Notes: a model not told the origin generated them from the letters alone. 64,000 nucleotides of DNA from Parapristionchus giblindavisi (GCA_943737045.1 CALSFV010000405.1:62001-126000), one strand, 5' to 3'; counted from the first letter of the stretch, positions 13,532 to 27,915 are shown. Program-made: numbers and translations.

Positions 13532-16500
13532 GAGAATGCAGTATGTTAAGTTATCTATTCTAGCCTGAATCAATTCCACAGTGAAGCTTCTTTGCTTTTC
13601 TTCTCATTAATCGTACCATTGAGATAAATGGCACGAAAAAGATGAAAGAAGAAGAGAAGACAGAGAAAAGGCCAATCATCTCTTTTTGATCCTCATCATT
13701 CTCTTCTATCGAGTACAGATGGTAATACTTCAGTCCTAATTCACTTTCCCTCCTCCCCCTCTCTCCCCCCTCTCTCTCCTACCATTTCTTCTTCCCTCAT
13801 CCAGAAACTACTTGAAAGAATCGAATCAGTGCCAGAGATTCGCGGTTGATTGTGATAGAAGAGAGATAAAAGGAGAGATATGTAGTACCAGCTGGTCGCA
13901 AGAATCAAATCCGCCCAATGAATAAACAGGAAAGAGGAACGGGCTACGAATGGATGAAGACGGAATAAAGAACAGTAAAACTGAAGCCAAAACATTATCC
14001 ACAAAAGAGAGAGAGGACCGTTTCCTGTTGTGTGAGCCATGCGAGATTCGCATAAAGTGGAGTCAAATGGGAGACGGAGAAAGATCATAGACTAAAATAG
14101 AGAAGGGGGTACAAGATGGAAGAAGAGGGATGAAGACCACACACCGTTGTACTACTATTATAAGAAAGAAGGGGGAGAGAGGAGAAAAGACGTCTGGCAG
14201 GTCTGGTCGAGCGAGCCAGGCTGACATAATATTAGATTACAACAGAACGAATAGGTCGCCCTCAACGACACGTGGAAGACGTTTAAAGTAGTAATCTCTC
14301 ACATATGCGCGAGAATTGGGATGGTGAACGACCAAGAATCGAGGGGCAGAGGGGGGAGAGGGTGAGGGAGCAAGAGAGGAACAGGGGAGGAGGGGGAATG
14401 GGAGGTAAAAGAGCCGGATAAGGTCTTCTGCAAACAAAACTTACGCCTTGGAATGGAGGAGATGATGATGATTGAGAAGAAGAAAAGGAAGGAGATATTT
14501 GATTGAAAGAAGAAGAAGAAGTTGAGGAATGGATTAGAGATGGACTTAGAATGAACGAACGGACGAAGAGATTACGGTGAATAATGAATTAGATGAACAG
14601 AGATGAAGATAAGGAGAGTGAACGATAGAGAGATAGAGAAGGAGAAAATTGAATATATCAAGAGGTAGATGTGGACTCGAGTAGTATTAGGGCCCATTAC
14701 GTGAGATGATGTATGACTCGAAGACAATATGATTATATCAAGTATGCAAGTGGAAGGAGATGTAGAATTGCCTAGTGGAAGGGAAATCATTGAACCTTTA
14801 TGAATATAGAATATGACGGATCGTATCAAATGTTGTTTGTATCAAAGAATAGTTCTGTAGACAGAAACACCGATATCATTCAAATACCCATGATGCATTG
14901 ATCCATTAATAAGAAAAGAAATATACAAATAAACATGAAAACTAGTTAAAATATATACATGATACCATCAAGAAGGTGAAATAATATGCTTGAATCACTA
15001 TTTTAATACTAAAAGTATTGAAATGTTTTGTACCAATCTCCGTGAGTGCAGTCAATCGAACAATAAAAAAAACAAGGAATCGGATAGAGATTGAAGCGCA
15101 AAGGAAGATGGAATAAGTGCAAGAAGATCCGACTGCTTCTCATTCTTCTTCTTCTTTTTCTGTATAAACAACGATGGAGGAGAGAGAGAGAAAGGACTAC
15201 CCTTTGAAGTGCTTTATACAGACGACGAAATTGACTAGAGAGAGAATATATGAGGATGAGATCGGATCACGACCCATATTATGATAGGCAGTGAATGGAA
15301 GACTGAAGAAAGGGGGCGGAGTCTAGATTTATCTATGACATACAGTATGTCTCAATGGTTCATCGATGTTAGCGAGTACAATCGTAACGGATTAGGATGA
15401 ATTTAAATCTTTTTTGTCCCTCGTTGCATAGGATACGATAAGCATAATGGATGAAAATAAGTAGTGAATAGGGTAAAGAAGGAAGTTGTCGTTCTTCTTC
15501 CTTTTTGTCTAAGGAATGACATTCTCTGAGTGATGATAGCCAATGTTTGTGTAAGTGTTATCGTCCTTCGAACACGACGACTGCAATGATTAATGCCATC
15601 CGATTAATTAGATTAACAAACATTATTGAAACACAGATCTTTCTCGTTTCTTTCTGGAAAAAAAACTGTTCCCTGGTCATAATCATTGGTTAATCATCCC
15701 TGTTTCGATCATCACAAATAAAGGTTTGCGCAAGTTTCGGGGATAATTTCACTGTTCCAGGAAGGTTAAAGAGAGAGGAATGGGCAATGACTCACAGCGA
15801 TTGAATACATTGACTGAATCGATGTTGTCTCGTCGTCAAAGAGAAGAGTTCGATGAATGAATCTATAAGAAGAACAATATTGCACGTATTCTGCAGTCCT
15901 AGAGACAAAGTGAAATGAGGCATGTAATAAAGTAAAGAAAACACAAGAAAACTACGTTTTTTACGTGTAAAATTCCGCCATTTTCAATAATATCCTTCAA
16001 TTGGCAGTGCAGATGAACATAATGAAAGATAATATCCGCTATGATAGGATCGCACGAATGCATTTTGCTTATTCGCCTCTGATTAAAGCGATGAAGTTAT
16101 CTTGTTCAGGAAAACGAGGAAATAACTGCATTAGACCTATCTCATGAACTTCAAACAATTCACTTTTCGCTTAATTCTATGTGAAAGAACTACTACCGTA
16201 CGACTACTACAAGATTAGTTATTTTTTGAGGAATCGAGAAGAAGAAATTCAAACTTCGTTTGTGTCTGGTTTCGTTTAGTAGCGAACCGCATCGATCTCT
16301 CCAATACTTGAAGTACTATGTACACAGTGTAGATTGACTACACTAACTTTGTACCATCTCTCTCTCTCGGATCGCACCATACTTACAATGGGAATTATAT
16401 CAAATTTTTGAAAATAATCAAAGGTAGATGGAGACGCAGGGGGAAAGGCTATGCGCAATCTTTGGAAGAGTGGAGGCAAGCCTGTGAGCATGGCTATGCG

Positions 16501-16739
16501 GAATTTTTTTCTGCGGATTCGACTGGAAGTTTTCCATTTTGACGAGGCTTTGCGCTAACAACAGTCCAAACTATGAAAATAATCAATGTCCCAAAAATTA
16601 TTTTCCGTAAAATCACCTGAACAGTGCTCGGCACGATAGGATCGTTGCTAGGAAGAACAGGAGAACAAGGAAGAGCGACGTCCATGTATATCCATCCTCA
16701 CCATCACGCCACTTTAATCAAAACAATTATTAAAGGGGC

Positions 16740-16845
16740 TGAAACCTTTGTCAACGGTCTCTTCAACGCTCTACGCTCTCTCGTTGTTAGAGAGCAGAGA
16801 AATAGTGTTCGTAAGGAAGAGGCCATTGAGAGAGGAAACTACTAC
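16740..16845. repeat. hairpin MITE, copy 1
   Basis: Contains an inverted repeat in which CAACGGTCTCTTCAACGCTC pairs with a segment ending GGAAGAGGCCATTG. The whole unit recurs in opposite orientation at about 36325-36445 in an intron of the DENN gene, sharing the CGCTCTACGCTCTCTCGTTG core and the flanking CAAAGGT/ACCTTTG and CAGCCC/GGGGCTG segments. Two dispersed copies with internal palindromes point to a short non-autonomous DNA transposon. Confidence 0.6.
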
Positions 16846-18239
16846 TTCAGATACTTCGTACACATAGTCTGTGATTCATTTTTATTGTGTCTATATATCC
16901 ATAAATGTGAATACGAAAAAGGTATAAGAATCGAGTATATGGTGATTGGATGGAATTGCGAAAAAGTTTAGTATACTTTCCTTTTTCATTGTACTTCACG
17001 AGAACTAATCAAGCCGCGGTCCTAAAAGGGCGCCATTGCGACCATTTTTTTTGTTGTTTTAGTCCAAATTGTTTTACCCGAGAGAGAGAGAGAGGAGACG
17101 AGAGGCAAATAAATTGCTTAACGAACGTACCGTATGATCCTCAAGTCCTATTACTTCAGATCGAAAGTGGTCATGGCGAGCGGACATGATACCTACCGTA
17201 CTACTGGTTCGGGATACGGTAGCAGGTAGCTGCTAAGCTTAGAATGGGTTATGGTAGTATAGTAAAAAGATTTGAATAAGGAGTGGTGTTAATTTGAGCA
17301 GATGGACGATATGTCTAAATTAGCTGAGAAACTGTCGGAGGGAGGAAATCGTAGTGCTAAAGGAAGAATGAAACGAAGGAGGGAAGAGAAGAAGAAGAAG
17401 AAGAAGAAGAAACAAGGGGGATAGTTGTTGAGGCGATGGAAAAGAATAAGAGAAAGAAAGAATCGGTGAAGGAAGAAGAAAAATGGATAGGAATTGTGAA
17501 AACGGCTTGTATCTGCGTCGTTTCCTATCATTCGTACGTAGACGTTAGAATATGGGGAGACAGACCAAGTGGAAGAGTAGGGTAGGGACTGAATAGGAAG
17601 AGAAGAGAAGAGGAAAAGGGGAAGAAGATGTCGTTCTTCATTCCGCTCATTCTCATTTGACATACCACAAACAATGAGGGCTAACTTTTGGAGGAAAGAT
17701 ATGTTTCTACTTGAGTAACCAAGAGGATAATGAATATCCCAAAATGGGCGGAGTTAGAGATAGGGGGATCTATATATTCCAGTGGCAGTTTTATCCAAAG
17801 TGTTTGTTCAATCTGTCTCTTGCATGCTTCTTTATCCTCTTCTCTTTCTACTTTATCCGTTCCTTAATCGGTTGCGAGAGAAATTGGAATCTCGCGCACT
17901 TTTCAATGAAAAGAAGTGATGATCTCCCACGGTGAAAAGTAGAAAGAATGACTAAGAATGAGACGACGAGAGACAATTGGGAATAAAAGAGACGACAGAG
18001 AAACAAAGTAGAGATACGAGAGATAATAGGGAGTAAGAGAGACGGTAGAGAAAGAAAGACACTAGAAAGAAGTGAGAGACAGAGAAAATACAATAAAGAG
18101 TGAGAGAGACACATGAGAAAGAGGAAATATTAAGACCGTTAGAGGAGATGGAGACAAGATTGACAGAATAATAGGAAGAAATGGATGAAGAGGAAGAGGA
18201 GAGTCCATTAATTCTCGTAGAAGGGTGACCGAATGGAAA

Positions 18240-20471
18240 ATAAGGACGACAGCTATTGTTGCCTCATTCGCTCCCCCCTAGGCTCCTCTACCTCTCTCAA
18301 TCTCTCAATCTCTCCCTCTCCTTCTACCTCTCCCAATCTCCCTCTCTCTTCTCCCATTCCATCTCCACCTCTTTCCTTCTCTCTCTCTCTCCCTCTCTCT
18401 CTTCCTCTCCCTCTCTTTCCTGTATATACAGTTTGTATCTGAACAAGGGCTACTCATATGGTTGTTGATAGTGCTGACAATCGGATCTCTTTCTAGTCTT
18501 TGTCCCATGTAGATAGCCTCTCTCCCCTCCGAACAGTGATATACATAGCAAACGTATACATTACCCACGATCTCGTCCCCCTTCTCTTCTCCTATCGTAG
18601 ATGTCTTCAATTGGCCTCTTTCTCATCACAATCGCAACTATTCTCACTTCTTCTCATTCAGGGTCATCTCCTCCCTAATACATAAGTCATTCATCCGGTA
18701 CGCATACTGGTTACGTACAATCCATTGAGAAAATCTCGAGTCGATCTCTAGCTCTCGCCCCCTTGCTCGACTCCTTTTCTCCTTTTCCTACCATTTATTT
18801 GCATGAAACCGCCTCCTTATAGGAGCCAACCAAGGTCCAGATGTCAAGTCGTCCATTATCTCTGTTCTATTCTAGTACTTTCTGTATCAACTCCATTATG
18901 ATTCATTTTGGCATCTCTTCTTCTTCTTCCTCTTCCTTCTCTACCATAACTCTCATTCACGTTGTCATTGTCTCTGCAATTCATGTCTTTACTTTTTTTC
19001 GTTCCGCACTTTTTGGAACCCTCTCCCTCTCATTCTCCTCTTTGCTTCTTCTTTCTCGGTTTTTTGCTAGCCTCCACACACATTTTAGGAGACCACTCAG
19101 CCTCTTCCTTCTCTCGCAAAACATTTCACACTTTCTTCCTCTCTCTCACACAACGATCTCATATATGATTGTGATTTGGTCTAGAGATTACTGTACTTCC
19201 AAGAACTTCCAAAATTGTACGAAAAAAAACGTCTTAATAATTATGGCAGAAAAATGCTTCCGTGGGATCGTTTAATTCTCACTCTCATCAAAATTGATGA
19301 TATTTGTGCAGATCTGCGTGTGTGTGGAGGCGTTTTATGAGGAGTTTCAATATCTCTCTATCTCGTCCTCTTTGTCTCTATCTGCGTCTTTGTTCATAAT
19401 TTCATAATAGCTCGATTTTATCTTAGGGCAACAATTTATTCGAAAAAAAAAACTGTGTTATCTTTCTGATAGATGATCAAATCTGCGCGAGACCTGACAA
19501 ATGCATCGGCAAAACACAAACTCTCTATTAGAATATAATATCATCTTCACTGGTCTCACAAATGGAGATCTCATGATGCATGATGAATCATCTTGATCAT
19601 TGTCTACGTACCTCTCACTTTCCATCAGTCAGTCCTGTTCTTCTTCCTCTTCTTTTCATTCGAGTAGCGAGAAACATGTGGTGTTGCTCCTTTCTTCTAT
19701 CTCTCACTTACTCTCTCTCTAACTCTTCCTTCTTTTCCGTACGTTCCTCTTTCTTCTTCTTATTCTTCCTGTTAACCTTTCCGTCTGACAATGGTAGTTC
19801 TCCGTTATTCTTATCTCTTCTTCTAATGCTTCTAACTGAGATCAAAATCTGCATCTTTTCTTCTTTCGGTTCCTTTTCACTCGATCACTTTATCAAATCA
19901 TTTCTCGATATGATAATGATAAACTGATCGGAAACTTCCCGCCATTCGTTCTCTTTTTTTTCAATTTCACGGTTCCATCCATCTTCATCTACCTCTCTCA
20001 GTCCTTCTCCTCTCCCTTCACTCTCACCTTCTACCTCTCCCTCTTCCGTTCTGTCGCTCTCCTCCTCTTTCACTTCCCTCTCCCTCTCTCACTCTTCTCC
20101 TCCCTCCACCCTCACCTCTCCTACCCTTTCTCATCCTTCCACCATCATGCTATATCTTCTCTATTTCTCTTCCATGTTCTCTTATGTACTCCCCATTCAC
20201 CCCTCCTCCTCCTCCTCCTCATCCTCTTCCATTTGCCCCATTCATCATTCTATCCATTAATTCGACTCCTGAATCCATCTAGCTGTTCTTATCCCATTTT
20301 CGTTCCCTTTCACCCTTCATTCATTAAAACAATTCTCACTCGCTTTTTTCCTCTGCTGCCGCTGCTATAACAATCTCTTTCTACTCTCATTCCTCTTCTT
20401 CTTATTCCAGTCTATCTCTCTTCCTATCCTCAGTTGTTCTTTATGTGGTTAATGTACAAGAATCGGTGACT
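18240..20471. other. pyrimidine-rich region upstream of the DENN gene
   Basis: The + strand flips from purine-rich to CT-rich at about 18.23 kb and stays so to the first DENN exon, with long CTCTCC or CTTCTC tracts at 18290-18420 and 19960-20220. ORFs are Ser/Leu/Phe-rich products of this composition. It should contain the DENN promoter and 5' UTR, but I cannot point to a specific promoter element. Confidence 0.5.
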
Positions 20472-23400
20472 ATGAGCGTCATGACATCATTTCAAGCGAG
20501 AAAGGTTTGTTTTTAGCTTAATCAATACTATAATCGTATGAATCACACGATATTTTAAAAATTTTTATATGATCATCGATTATCTCATCAACAGATTTAT
20601 ACATTGATCGACGAAAAATATTCCGATTTAGCTTAGGGGACCTGAATAGAAATGGAATTCATAATCTGCCTTTTTTTTCCAGGAGTTCTTCGAGCTTCTC
20701 CAATCACCTAAACGTATGTCTTCATTGAGAGTAAGTGATCTCTTTCTTTCTCTTTCTCTTTTCTCTACATCTCTTTCTTTGATTCTTCTTTGATTGCCTT
20801 CACTTATATGGTAGCCTCCGACGGCTATTATGCATACCATCTTAACGCTACCGATCATCTTAATGTAAACATGGAAAATAGTTAATGGAGATTACTGTAC
20901 AATAGTTCATGAATCATAAACTCGATGAGACCCCTACCAGGGTGCAACATTGGATCACCTGTCTTATCATATCTTATTGAAGTATTATTTATTTAAGTGT
21001 ACAGATTTAACTCGACTGCACAATGACGTTTAAGAGAAAGAATTTATAAAAGTAACGGTCGGAATATGCCTTATCGTGGTTCAGTCGCTATGTCTTATAC
21101 ATAGTCTTGATATTGTCCCATATCCCTATTCTCCGACACTGATCCATATCTCATTCTTCTTCTTCTTCTCATCTTCATTGCCTAGATACGCTTTTCACAT
21201 TTTCCCTTTCTGAATAGCATTCGCATATGAATCTCCTTCTCCTCCTTTCTTTCCTCTTCTCTTTTCCTGCCGACAGTATTGATGAATTGAGTAGATCTCA
21301 GAGTAGCTTCTTCTTCTTCTTCTCCTCTACCACCCATTTTTCTTTCCCCTTTCCTATCTCCATCCGTCTATACCTCCTCCTCTCACACTTGCCTATCCCC
21401 GCTCCCTTCTCAGCTTCTTCTCAGCCCGCCTCACCCCCTTCTCCTCTCCAACTTCGCTTCATTTGGTTCATTCTTATTCAGTCTTCCTTTTGTTCCTCCT
21501 TTCTTATTCTCATCCATAAAATGTTCATGACTTACAACTACTTAACACTCTGCTCCCCTTTGTCTGCTTATCCCACGCAATTGACGCTTATTACTCTTAG
21601 TTGGGCATGGATTACGGTAGTTTCTTTCCTATCCTGTCAAAATCCCATAAGAACTGAATGATGTCAAGGAAGAGCAAAAATAGACTCATCAAGTAGTAGT
21701 ATTCCTTAGATAGACAAGGTGAAAAAACGACGACAGCCTCTTCTTCATGACTAATTAGCGATCTATTATCAGGTAGTGTGCATGAAAAGACGCATTAGAA
21801 ATCCGTCAGTGAACTGATTATGTTATCTTCAACCAGAATATTGAAAGAGCAAGTAGTGAATTTTACAACGCATACAAATGTACTCAATATAAATTAAGCA
21901 AGATAATAGACATGTATCTATGGGAACACTGTTTCGGAAATAGGTTCTAGACAATGAACCTCTGCTCAGATGGGGTTTGCCATCTTCAGTAGAACCCCCA
22001 TTGAGTTGGATAACAAAAAACGTAAATTATGAAAGTTGGAACGCGAGCATTTAATTTCTATGGATAATAATCACTACCCATAAAACATAATGTACGATGA
22101 TTAATGAACATGGAATAGTTATTTTATTATTGTTAATTTTTCCACTTTTTAGTCGTGGTGTTGCTAATTAAAGCAGGTCAAAAACAAATCATACTAATTA
22201 CGCCGTAGCTTTAAGTCTTTTATCTAAGTAATAAATTCTCCCCTTATCTGTCTCATCTACATATATTCCACACATTGGTTCTCTCTCTATCTTCCAACCA
22301 TATCTTTTTCACCATAAATCTCTTCCTCTCATACAGGAAACTTCTGTGCATACGAATCGACGCATGGAAGCGGCCCCAAGAGGGGAGCACTCAACTGTAT
22401 CACTGCCAACCAGGTAGGTTCTATCTTCTGATTACTATGATGTATGTGTATGAATAGCGAGAAATATTTCAAGTAATGTAATCCCAGTTATGACTTTTTC
22501 AATGTGCCTTTATTTTTATCAATTGTTAGCCAAATTGTAAATGAATAATAATAATATTTATTATTTATATCATGTTGATCGAGGCATTTCGTCATATACC
22601 CCGTTTCGTTGAAGAATCAATCTCTGCTACTCCAGTGTGACCTTTCGGAACACCTTTGCCTCTTGACGTGTAACGTTGTAGTCTGAATCAGAACGGAGTA
22701 ATGACGTGTTTGTGGAATTTCGATGCGGTTATCCATCGTGGCGCGGTTTTCAGTGGAATGTTTGAAAATCATGTTCTGGAATAATATTGGTTGATGATAT
22801 CGCATATGATTTCAGTCCCGTCCCGCCTCCAAAACCGAAGAGGACATACAAACACGATCTGATACGTGACAGAAGAGAAATAAGTAAGATATTTAACATT
22901 TATACATTTTAACATAAAAATATTTACCATAATTATTTGCACTTTCGTGAGTGATTAAAAAATATTACTCCTTTTTGTTAGTTTTACTGAATCTCTTTGC
23001 ACATTGGCCCTGTTTGGAAATTCTAGCGATACGTTTGTGCACCTTTTCTCTGATTCTGCTTTTTGCGTTCTCTCTGCATTCAATAAAGCTGCAATCGAAT
23101 AAATCATTCTACGGGCGGGGTTAAAGGTCGGACGGGGTGCTTAATGTGTTTAATTATGTTTAATTAAGCGTTGAAAATTAATTTAATTAAAGTTCCTATT
23201 TAAGGAACCACCATGAGCGAGACGACATCTCCCACAAAGACGGAGGTTAGACATAGACTAGACCACAAAAGACTTTCATTAGTGCCATCTTATAATGAAA
23301 CAGTCATGATGATTTTAATGGTAAAAATATGAGGCATAATCAATATTCAAAACAATCGATATGACGCTTTCCTACGATAGAAATAAATTTATTTAGCATT

Positions 23401-26400
23401 TCTCCGTATTCGAAATGTCATGATCGATTCTTTATTCATGAAACAATGAATCATCGATTGAATCGAGAGTGAAATGGGATTATTATCATAATCTCTTCTT
23501 CCATTGGATGGTAGTCACTTTCTCTTTCCATACTCGCATGTACAATACTCAGTGTTACTCTCACTTTTCGTCTCTTTACTATTCCAATCGACCTGAATCT
23601 CGAAGGGTATGTCTTCATATTCATCTTTCATAGTTATTACACATGCTGATGCTCCTTTGTCTCGGTACATTTTAAAGGTGGTGTCCGAGCAATATTTTCG
23701 TGAACAAACTGTGAAGACAGAAAGATAGAAAAATTTATTCTGCATACCTTACTTAAATTAGGTTATGCTAATTTAGCTTATTGATCGCTAGAATCATGAA
23801 TGAATCCATGCTTGATGTACAGGCAAAGGCGCGAAATTTTGAAAATTGGAAAGTTCAGCAATAAGTTTCGCACCCGCAACGTTACGCTTACTAGTGAGCA
23901 CTTTTACCACTGCACTACGGGATTGACGAATGGTCGTGCTAATTTCTTGCATATCACTTGTCCCTTGCATAATAGATATGTTATACATTTGCATAGACAT
24001 TCGAGGGCCTCCATCTTTAAGTAGTTCATTAGTGCTGCCTTTTTGGCGCGTACTTTGCTGTGGTCTCTTCAACCACCAAAAAACTAGCTCTTCTCGTGTT
24101 AAAATGTTAAATATCAATTAAGAAATTAGGAACTTCCTCAATCACAATCAAAATTTCTATGCGAACATCTAAACGGTCACACTGATTAGCAAATGCTGAT
24201 TTATGTGAATCGTTATAATGGTTAATTGTGAGAGAAGTAGTTAATACTATTAATTTGAAACCGATTTCAATTGCATTCAAATAGTTAAAAGTGAAAAAGT
24301 GTGACCAAATTTCGGATAGTCAAAGGATAAATTTGCCTGTTGATCAAGTCTATGTATTTGTGCATAAATTATGAAAATAATATCATTGACAGTAATATTT
24401 TTTGGCGGTGTCGCTTTTTCAAATCTTAATTGGATATTGCAGTATTTATTTGACCAAATGTTCAGAATTTTTTGTCAATAGTGTACTGTGCATGACAAGT
24501 GTTATTGAAGAATTCAGATATTTATTGTTTACAAATGAACAATACAAAACAACGAACGAAGATAAAGCACTTGCACAACGAGAATCGAAGAAAATATAGG
24601 AAAATACATCGTACAGTAAAATTACTGTCTAGTTAACATTACTGTAGGTTACTGTCTGGCCATCTTTCTCTTCTTATCAAACTCAATTATGAAGTTATTT
24701 GCTCCAGGAGTGAGGATGCGGGCTGGTCTCTCGATTACTGTAGTCACTGGTCGCTCAAGAACGATTTGCTTTGCACGGAATAGTCTGGAATTAGAAACAT
24801 GAATGGCCTTAAATAACTCGAAACGTAAGATATGTACCGTCTAGTGGGAACATATTCGACATGATCGTACTTCCGGTAGACAGGAGGTCTCTCAATAATT
24901 CTATCGACAACAGGAAATGGTTGATAGTAGGGAGAGACAAGACCGGAGAAGTAGGGATCAGCAGTGGGTGACCATTTGCCTGATCCAGAATAGCGATAGA
25001 CGATAGATGGTTGAATACGTTGAAGGGCTCGATAGTGACCGAATGAGGGCATTCCAGATAACTCATCCAAAGCCGAGTCCAATTCCATGAATTGACGCTT
25101 GGAACGACTTCTGGAATCAGAACTTACCAATGAATATAGATCATGCTATAAGGTAGACGTTATCATTCTACAGTAGGAAAATTGAATATGGAAGCAAGGT
25201 AGATAATGTGAATATGAATAGTTACCCATCATCCACTGCCAAAACAAAGGTAACGATAGAAGCGGCAATGAGGGTGTGCACCAGCATAGTTAGAGTTGAA
25301 TAAAGTGTGAAAGGCACTGTTCAAAAGTGTCAATCAGTATTTATATAGTAGCCATAGATTGAGTACTCAAGAGTGAATACTTTATTTCTCTAAATAGGTG
25401 TGTTCTCTCCAACAAGTGATCCTCTCTCTCTATTCCACTCTTACTTAAAGGCATCGATGTCTCTCATTCTATGGTTTGGCCTCCAACTTGAACGATTCCA
25501 TCAGTGAGCACTCTTCAACACTGTTTCTATTCGAATGAAAACCCATGCTGCACTTGATACAGTAACTACAGATCTGTAAAAATGCACGTGCTATATTTAG
25601 TAGCGTGTTTTAATGGTATATTTGATCACAACAACCCGAACACTATGCGATGAATTATGAACTTGTGAAAATATCCCTAAACATAGTGTGGAATAATAAT
25701 ATATATAAATGATATATTTTGCAGATAATACTTTTCACAGATAGCGGTTGTTTCCATAGTATAGAACATCTACATGTAGTATGATTGGTAATTAACTGGG
25801 TGCGATATTATTCACCAATTCTTTGTTCGCAGTATAGTACATATCTCCATATCGGTATTGTTTCCCAAAAGCCCAAGGAAACTAGGAAACTTGAATTAAT
25901 AACCCAGACTGAAATAGTCATCTCATATACACACTTATGTTTTTATCAAAGTGCATATGAGGCCGTTTGCGTAAGAATCGACTAAAAGAAATAAAATTAG
26001 GCACAGTAAAAAAATAAAATTTTGGAGATCGAGGTTCTCAAGGGTGTTTATGACGGTGGTCACGTTCATTTTGTACCTAGAGACACCGTTGAGGCCAGAC
26101 GACGTCGCGTTGAAATCGCGTTTTTCGTCATTTCTCGTGATCCGATAGTGCTAAAAATTGAAAAATATACCCTCAGGGGCACAATTTGATGGCGATCACG
26201 CCTGTCTAATTCATTTTTCATGGAAAAATTTCAGAAATTTTCAAAATTGGAAATTCAGTCGATGGAAAAAGTCCGTTTTGCGAGATACATAGATCGGACC
26301 GGAATGGCATCAGGATTCCATAGAAAAAATTTCAGCCAATTAGCGCCCGAGTCATTCGAGATAATCAACTTTTAGTGTAGTCATTTACCGTTGATGCGGA

Positions 26401-27848
26401 GGCAAGAGACGAGAGAGTGTGCTGGGGTCAGAGAGCAAAGAGGCAGGTGAGACGATCAGGATGGGAATGAAGGTGAGTTGACGGGATGCCCTTCCCTTCA
26501 ACCTTCTCTGCTCTCTCACAATTCCATACTCTCTAGCCTCTTTCCTACTCTTCAACGGCAAAATGACTACACTAAATGTTGATTATCTCGAATGACTCGG
26601 GCGCAAATTGGCTGAAATTTTTTTATGGAATCCTGATGCCATTCCGGTCCGATCTATGTATCTCGCAAAACGGACTTTTTCCATCGACTGAATTTCCAAT
26701 TTTAAAAATTTCTTAAATTTTTCCATGAAAAATGAATTAGACAGGCGTGATCGCCATCAAATTCTGCCTCTGAGGGTATATATTGCAATTTTTAGCACTA
26801 TCGGGTCACGAGAAATGACTAAAAACGCGATTTCAACGCGACGTCGTCTGGCCTCAACGGTGGCTCTAGGTCCAAAATGAACGTGACCATCGTCATGAGC
26901 ACCCTTGAGAACCCCGATTTCCAAAATTTGATTTTTTTACTGTGCCGGCACTTAGTCGAGTCTTACGCAAACGGCCTCATATGCTCGGAACGAGACCCAT
27001 AAATATAGTGAGAGAAAATAGTTTGAAATTGTAAACGTGAAAAATAATTCATGTATCTCTAACGAAAAAAAGTTTGTAAACCTTTTTTTTTCTCAATAAA
27101 AGCGAGTTAAACAAAAATAGACCCTGAGTCAGATTGACACTCCATCTGTTTTCCATAAATGCATACATTCGCATACACACGATAGACTTCACTTTGATAG
27201 CAATCTTTCACTTTTACCGAATGATTTTTCGGAAGTTCTTCTTCGGCCTTATTTAATAATGTTTCAGCCAGCATCGCTCTTCGGTGTGACCTTTCTTACT
27301 ACAGTACACCTTTGTCTTCGATCTCTCTGTACTTGGCTTCTTCTTATTTTTTCTCTTATCCAGTGATAGATACCATATTGGCTGCATTCTTCTGTACGAT
27401 CGAAACATCACGTTCAAGTGCTCTTATTGACAAATAGTTTACACAACTCCTTGAAAGTGAAGTCATTCTTTTGGATCACTGCATTGAATAGTAGAGTACG
27501 CATCGACTTCTGATTAATATTATAAAGAAAGATATGCAGTGCTCTTCATTTTATCTTCTGCAATTCCAACCATATTGGCCTTCTGATACTATTCACTTTG
27601 AGTGCGAATTGCACCACATCTGTAGTATCATTCATAGCCATATTTAACTGGAAGAATCGTACAAGTAGTTCGAGGCCCGTCTGTTTCATTCCAAAGAGAA
27701 CTTTCAGCGCAGTAATTTTATTATGGAATGAAACATCCAACACTTTGCTTTGTGGTCTCGATACTGGGCATTGCGAATTCAGGTGACGTAATATTTAGAA
27801 CCCTCATCTCAGTACAGCGATGTCCCTTGAAGTCGTGTTTGAATACAT

Positions 27849-27915
<67 letters not shown>

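Larger units (their letters stand above)
4300..18230. other. long purine-rich (+ strand) gene-poor domain
   Basis: For nearly 14 kb the + strand is dominated by GA-rich low-complexity sequence, with dense GAGAGG or GAAGAG tracts at about 6525-6610, 6890-6980, 8420-8480, 9000-9090, 10536-10690 and 12410-12520. ORFs on either strand are by-products of this composition: Arg/Glu/Gly strings on + and Ser/Leu/Pro strings on -. Islands of ordinary composition occur around 9300-10530, 14850-16700 and 16900-17200, and these hold the fold-back repeats listed separately. Nothing here resembles a conserved protein. Confidence 0.6.

Noticed and set aside
16276..16685. Minus-strand ORFs with a hydrophobic segment (ILRKIIFGTLIIFIVWTVVSA) and a good GTAAGT donor near 16386
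   Set aside because: The hydrophobic frame stops at 16494, and the frame ending at the donor is different; I could not join them into one gene or find further exons. It may be a decayed gene, but support is too weak.
16624..16971. Plus-strand 115-aa ORF
   Set aside because: Its middle is the hairpin MITE shared with 36325-36445.
432..20073. Dozens of ORFs of 60-168 codons on both strands (for example 6655-7161 and 4511-5002)
   Set aside because: They read as Ser/Leu/Pro or Arg/Glu/Gly strings from CT/GA low-complexity DNA, overlap each other in several frames, and lack exon signatures or recognisable motifs.
23865..23917. Possible tRNA gene on the minus strand
   Set aside because: A and B boxes are present, but there is no acceptor-stem pairing or convincing anticodon arm, and a truncated copy exists elsewhere, which favours a SINE.
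23794..24117. Minus-strand 107-aa ORF
   Set aside because: Runs through the SINE-like repeat; no signal peptide or splice pattern.
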